Origin: Actinomycetes bacterium
GTDB taxonomy: Bacteria; Actinomycetota; Thermoleophilia; Solirubrobacterales; Solirubrobacteraceae
NCBI GenBank assembly: GCA_023405705.1
Contig: JAEXXR010000706.1
Location: 1 to 7,553 of the forward strand
Length of the DNA: 7,553 nucleotides
Reading direction: 5' to 3'
The position numbers were made by a program, and so were the translations under genes. The notes beneath the pieces were generated by a model. That model made no database searches. It worked only from the letters and a program-made list of their open reading frames with translations, and was not told the origin of the DNA. Below, piece by piece: positions 4,687-7,553 of this stretch (within the stretch, counting starts at the first letter, position 1; every line of letters starts with the position of its first letter).

Positions 4687-5823
4687 ATGGACGATGCGCG
4701 TGCCCGCGACGAGCAGCTCTCCGCCTACGAGCGGCAGTTCCGCCGCGCCGGGCTGCCGCTGCTGATCGAGGACTTCTCGGCGCGGGAGGACGTCTTCAAC
4801 CGTGCCTTCCCGCTGCTGGCGCTCGTGCTGATCGCCGAGCTGATCGGCGCGCTCGACGTCGACTGGGCGTGGTACGCCAACCTCGGCGCTCTCGCTGCGG
4901 CGCTGGCGCTCACGCTCGGCTCGGTGGCGCTCGTCAACCGCGCCCGCGGGCGCCGGGCGCTCGCGATCCCGGAGACGATCGGGCCGGTCGAGCTGGCCGT
5001 CTTCGTGCTGCTGCCCGCGGTCGTGCAGGGGATCTTCCACGGCGGCTGGGGCCTCGCGGTGATCCCCTTCAACCTCGCGCTGCTGGGCCTGGTCGCGCTC
5101 TTCTACGGCTTCGGGATCGGCGCGATCGTCGTGTGGGCGGCGCGGCGCCTGACCGGCCAGCTGGCGCGCTCGCTGCTGCTGCTCGCGCGGGCGATCCCGC
5201 TGCTGCTGATCTTCGCGCTCGTGCTGTTCATCAACGCGGAGATGTGGCAGGTCTTCTCCGGCCGCACGACCGCGACGCTGCTCGCCGTCGGCGCGCTGCT
5301 GGCGCTCGTCGCCACCGCCTTCCTCGCCGCGCGCGTCCCGCGCGAGGTCGAGCGGCTGGAGCGCGACGTGCTCGCCGCCGCGGACGGAGACGGCGCGGGC
5401 GACGCGCCCGGCGATCCGCCCGCACCCCCGCTCACGCGCCGCCAGCGCGCCAACGTCGGCCTCGTGCTGCTGATCAGCCACGGCCTCCAGATCGCTGTCG
5501 TGACGGTCGCGATCGGCGCCTTCTTCGTCGCCTTCGGGATGATCGTGATCGACGCCGAGGTGGCGAGAGCGTGGACCGGCGAGGCCGGCGAGGCGCTCGT
5601 CTCCGTCACGCTGCTCGACGTGCCGCTGCTGCTGACCGCCGAGCTGCTGCGGGTCGCCGGCGCGATCGCGGCGCTGTCCGGGCTCTACTACGCGATCGCG
5701 GTGCTGACCGACGGCGCCTACCGCGAGGAGTTCCTCGACGAGGTCACCGCGCAGATGCGCGAGACCTTCAGCGCCCGTGCCGCGTACCTGGCGCTGCGGC
5801 GGCGACCGGATCCAGCGCGCTGA
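4687..5823 (+). CDS. Multi-pass membrane protein, function unknown
   Basis: I cannot assign a function. The 378-residue product has about eight hydrophobic segments, near 40-57, 62-83, 98-116, 122-152 (perhaps two), 163-183, 195-215, 256-286 (perhaps two) and 306-340. An Ala/Asp/Gly/Pro-rich cytosolic loop lies at 217-252. The stretch PLLLIFALVLFINAEMWQV (171-189) puts Asn, Glu and Trp at the end of a membrane helix. I recall a similar phrase in uncharacterised actinobacterial membrane proteins, which would need a search. The start at ATG 4687 is preferred: an upstream ATG at 4633 would add a polar Arg/Pro tail and is crowded by AGAGGG directly against it. The gene is divergent from vapBC and overlaps cysC tail-to-tail by 56 bases. 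Confidence 0.85.
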   Translation: MDDARARDEQLSAYERQFRRAGLPLLIEDFSAREDVFNRAFPLLALVLIAELIGALDVDWAWYANLGALAAALALTLGSVALVNRARGRRALAIPETIGPVELAVFVLLPAVVQGIFHGGWGLAVIPFNLALLGLVALFYGFGIGAIVVWAARRLTGQLARSLLLLARAIPLLLIFALVLFINAEMWQVFSGRTTATLLAVGALLALVATAFLAARVPREVERLERDVLAAADGDGAGDAPGDPPAPPLTRRQRANVGLVLLISHGLQIAVVTVAIGAFFVAFGMIVIDAEVARAWTGEAGEALVSVTLLDVPLLLTAELLRVAGAIAALSGLYYAIAVLTDGAYREEFLDEVTAQMRETFSARAAYLALRRRPDPAR

Positions 5824-6394
5824 GCACCTGCTCGACCGCGTCGCCGACGTCGCAGCCGAACAGCAGCTCGACGTCGGGCTCCTGCGGCGCCTCGTACGGC
5901 GCGTCGATCCCGGTCATCCCCTGCAGCTCGCCGGCGCGGGCGCGCCTGTAGAGGCCCTTCGGGTCGCGCCGCTCGCACTCCTCGACGGGCGTGTTGACGA
6001 AGATCTCGACGAACTGGAGGCCGTCGCGCTCGTGCAGGGCGCGGGCGGCCTGGCGGCCGGCGGCGAACGGCGAGACGACGGAGACGATCGCGACGGTGCC
6101 GGCGTCGGCGAGCAGCCGCGCCACCTCGGCGGTGCGGCGGACGTTCTCCTCGCGGTCCTCGGCGGAGAAGCCGAGGTCGCCGCAGACGCCGTGGCGCAGG
6201 TTGTCGCCGTCGAGCCGGTAGGCGGCGCGCCCCTCGCGCACGAGGCGGGCCTCGACGGCGGCCGCGACCGTCGACTTGCCCGAGGCCGGCAGACCGGTGA
6301 ACCAGAGCGTCGCCCCGCGGGTGCCGAGCGACTGCCAGCGCTCCGCGCGGCCGACGGCCCCCTCGTGCCAGGTGACGTTGGCACTCGTCATCAT
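5768..6394 (-). CDS. cysC: Adenylylsulfate kinase (APS kinase)
   Basis: This enzyme phosphorylates adenosine 5'-phosphosulfate at the 3' position with ATP to give PAPS, in cytosolic sulfate activation. The 208-residue length matches single-domain CysC. The N-terminal VTWHEGAVGRAER phrase is typical. The P-loop GLPASGKST is at 34-42. The APS-binding LDGDNLRHG is at 61-69 and FSAEDREENVRR at 76-87. SVVSPF (105-110) carries the conserved Ser-Pro. DPKGLYRRARAGE, GMTGIDAPYEAP and the final helix follow. The start at ATG 6394 is preceded by GAGGAAGGA; an adjacent in-frame ATG at 6391 is equally well spaced. An ATG at 6457 would add an Arg/Ser-rich tail and is unlikely. No sulfurylase (cysD/cysN) is in the window. 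The last 18 codons lie antisense to the neighbouring membrane-protein gene. Confidence 0.96.
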   Translation of the reverse strand: MMTSANVTWHEGAVGRAERWQSLGTRGATLWFTGLPASGKSTVAAAVEARLVREGRAAYRLDGDNLRHGVCGDLGFSAEDREENVRRTAEVARLLADAGTVAIVSVVSPFAAGRQAARALHERDGLQFVEIFVNTPVEECERRDPKGLYRRARAGELQGMTGIDAPYEAPQEPDVELLFGCDVGDAVEQVLSALDPVAAAAPGTRHGR

Positions 6395-6397
6395 CGT

Positions 6398-6406
6398 TCC
6401 TTCCTC
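6398..6406 (-). promoter_or_regulatory. Shine-Dalgarno site of cysC
   Basis: The minus strand reads GAGGAAGGA, ending 3 bases before ATG 6394 and 6 before ATG 6391. It rules against the far upstream ATG at 6457 and leaves the choice between the tandem ATGs open. Confidence 0.75.
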
Positions 6407-6463
6407 GTCGCCGCTGCTCGACCTGCGCGTGCGCCGGGCGGCAGCCGGTCCGCACACGACCGA

Positions 6464-6469
6464 TAGGGT
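6464..6469 (+). promoter_or_regulatory. Candidate -10 box for a leaderless PHP gene
   Basis: TAGGGT fits TANNNT and ends eight bases before ATG 6478, the distance expected when transcription starts at or next to the start codon. There is no recognisable -35 box. The alternative reading is that AGGGTG (6465-6470) is a weak ribosome site seven bases from the ATG. Confidence 0.4.
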
Positions 6470-6477
6470 GACCGGCC

Positions 6478-7377
6478 ATGACGAAGCCGACCTTCGACCT
6501 GCAATCCCACTCGCTCCACTCCGACGGCGTCCTGCCGCCGGAGCAGGTGGTGGCCAACGCCGCCGCAGCGGGCGTGAGACTGCTGGCGCTCTCCGACCAC
6601 GACACGATCGACGGCCTCGACGAGGCGATCGCCGCGGGGGCCCGACACGGCGTCGCGATCGTCCCGGCCACGGAGATCTCCGCGGTCGACGGAAAGTACG
6701 AGGACCTGCATGTGCTCGGCTACGGGATCGACCATCGCGACCCCGTCCTCGGCGAGCGGCTGCTGGCCGCCCGCGCCGACCGCGAGCTGCGCGCGGAGCG
6801 CATGGCCGCGAAGCTGAACGAGCTCGGCTTCGCCGTCGACGACGCGCCGCTCGCCGCCCGGCGCGAGGCCGGCAAGCCGATCGGCCGTCCCCATCTCGCG
6901 CAGGCGGTGCTGATCCACCCGGACAACGCGGAGCGGCTCGCGCGGGAAGGGCACGATGACGTGTCCTCGTTCATCCCTGCCTACCTGATACCCGGTACGC
7001 CCGGATACCTCGCGCGCACGCATCCGACCGTCTTCGAGGCGATCGAGTGGATCCACGAGGCCGGCGGCCTCGCGATCTGGGCGCATCCCTTCTGGGACAT
7101 CGACTCCGCCGACGAGGTGCTCGGCGCGATCGACCGCTTCGCCGCGGCCGGGGTCGACGGCGTCGAGGTCTTCTACCCGACGCACGACGCCGAGCAGACG
7201 AAGCTGCTCGCCGACCGCTGCGCCGAGCTGGGGCTGCTGACGACCGGCTCCTCCGACTACCACGGTCCCGAGCACCGTCTCTTCAGAGAGTTCCTTGCGC
7301 ACGAGCTGCACGGGTACGCGCCGGACCTCTCGAAGCTCGAGCAGGCCGCGGCGCGCGCCGCCGAAGCGGCCGCCTGA
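6478..7377 (+). CDS. PHP-domain metal-dependent phosphoesterase, YciV/TrpH type
   Basis: The product has 299 residues, the usual size for this family, and is cytosolic. Metal-binding residues of the PHP fold appear in order: H11 and H14 with D16 in DLQSHSLHSDG, D40-H41-D42 in LSDHDT, E66 in ATEIS, H78 in DLHVLGYG, H139 in GRPH, H203 in WAHP, and D260 and H262 in SSDYHG. The order and spacing match E. coli YciV and Chromobacterium Cv1693 type enzymes. These remove the 3' phosphate from 3',5'-nucleoside bisphosphates such as pAp and, in E. coli, act on short RNA 5' ends. The gene is divergent from cysC with 83 bases between starts, which suits a role in clearing pAp left by PAPS use; this is inference. 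The start is fixed by the motif at residue 7. Confidence 0.93.
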   Translation: MTKPTFDLQSHSLHSDGVLPPEQVVANAAAAGVRLLALSDHDTIDGLDEAIAAGARHGVAIVPATEISAVDGKYEDLHVLGYGIDHRDPVLGERLLAARADRELRAERMAAKLNELGFAVDDAPLAARREAGKPIGRPHLAQAVLIHPDNAERLAREGHDDVSSFIPAYLIPGTPGYLARTHPTVFEAIEWIHEAGGLAIWAHPFWDIDSADEVLGAIDRFAAAGVDGVEVFYPTHDAEQTKLLADRCAELGLLTTGSSDYHGPEHRLFREFLAHELHGYAPDLSKLEQAAARAAEAAA

Positions 7378-7391
7378 CCGACCGGGACAGT

Positions 7392-7420
7392 GGGGGCGGC
7401 TGCTCATCGCGGCCGCTCCC
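7392..7420. terminator. 12-bp hairpin between convergent genes
   Basis: Bases 7392-7403 pair with 7409-7420 (ten Watson-Crick pairs and two G-T pairs) around a 5-base loop, followed on the plus strand by the pyrimidine tail CTCCTTCC. It starts 14 bases after the PHP gene stop. The stem also spans the stop codon of the convergent minus-strand gene, whose TGA (7404-7406) is in the loop, so it can serve the plus strand well and possibly both. Confidence 0.65.
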
Positions 7421-7553
7421 CTCCTTCCGACAGCTCGGCGCGCAGGCCGCGCAGGGCGTCCTCCAGCTCGGCGATCCGTCCCTCGACGCCGCGGTTGCCG
7501 CCCGCGGCGACCGCCCCGGCACCCGCCGGGACCGCGGGCGCGCTGACCGGGAC
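7404..7553 (-). CDS. C-terminus of an unidentified protein with a coiled-coil tail, 5' end outside the window
   Basis: The minus strand is open from the window edge to a TGA at 7404-7406, giving 49 residues. The first 20 or so are Ala/Gly/Pro-rich linker, followed by a heptad-patterned helix, GVEGRIAELEDALRGLRAEL, and a short charged end. A linker plus short coiled coil at the C-terminus is what YceH (DUF480) proteins have, so that is one candidate, but 49 residues cannot settle it. It is convergent with the PHP gene, with 26 bases between stops. Confidence 0.6.
   Translation of the reverse strand, partial: VPVSAPAVPAGAGAVAAGGNRGVEGRIAELEDALRGLRAELSEGGERPR

Noticed and set aside
4402..5481. 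Long minus-strand open frame, Arg/Gln/Glu/Asp-rich
   Set aside because: It is antisense to the membrane-protein gene and its charged repeats are the complement of Leu/Ala codons.
5777..6466. Plus-strand open frame opposite cysC
   Set aside because: CysC motifs are complete on the minus strand; the opposite frame is Ala/Gly/Arg-rich shadow.
6391..7407. Long minus-strand open frame opposite the PHP gene
   Set aside because: The PHP gene has every expected metal-binding motif on the plus strand; the opposite frame shows none and crosses the divergent promoter.

Overview
The window is very GC-rich (about 57% in one gap, near 78% in the membrane-protein gene), uses GTG as well as ATG starts, and has tightly packed genes. 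The protein styles (ABC-2 permease, SpoVT/AbrB-PIN pair, CysC, YciV-like PHP enzyme) suggest a high-GC actinobacterium. A Conexibacter/Solirubrobacterales-type lineage is my best guess, but sequence reading alone cannot prove it.

Layout. (1) 1-888 (+): the 3' part of an ABC-2 type permease, closed by a perfect 11-bp hairpin at 891-916 that can serve both strands. (2) 926-2758 (-): three tightly coupled genes of unknown function, transcribed 2758 to 926. The first and last encode proteins that share a gapless 53-residue block (16 identities by my count), so they are paralogues flanking an unrelated middle gene. Just upstream, in the same frame and behind a TGA, lies what looks like a gene remnant, in a gap of lower GC. 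(3) 3085-3861 (-): a secreted, cysteine-free protein with two cupredoxin-like halves and a strong preference for AGA arginine codons. It is preceded by a hairpin-rich leader and followed by a 10-bp terminator-like hairpin. (4) 3964-4589 (-): a VapBC-type toxin-antitoxin pair with two identical 10-bp direct repeats 21 bp apart bracketing a leaderless -10 candidate. (5) 4687-5823 (+): a multi-pass membrane protein of unknown function whose 3' end overlaps tail-to-tail by 56 bp with (6) 5768-6394 (-): adenylylsulfate kinase CysC. (7) 6478-7377 (+): a PHP-domain phosphoesterase divergent from cysC. (8) 7404-7553 (-): the C-terminus of a coiled-coil-ending protein, convergent with the PHP gene, with a shared hairpin over its stop codon.

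How genes may work together. The B-C-A operon is the most novel element: no family is recognised, yet the paralogue pair, the start/stop coupling and the upstream remnant suggest an accessory module. The cysC/PHP pair makes biochemical sense. CysC makes PAPS, PAPS use releases 3',5'-ADP (pAp), and characterised YciV-type PHP enzymes dephosphorylate 3',5'-nucleoside bisphosphates such as pAp. That link is an inference from gene order. No rRNA, tRNA, CRISPR array, insertion sequence or replication origin was seen.
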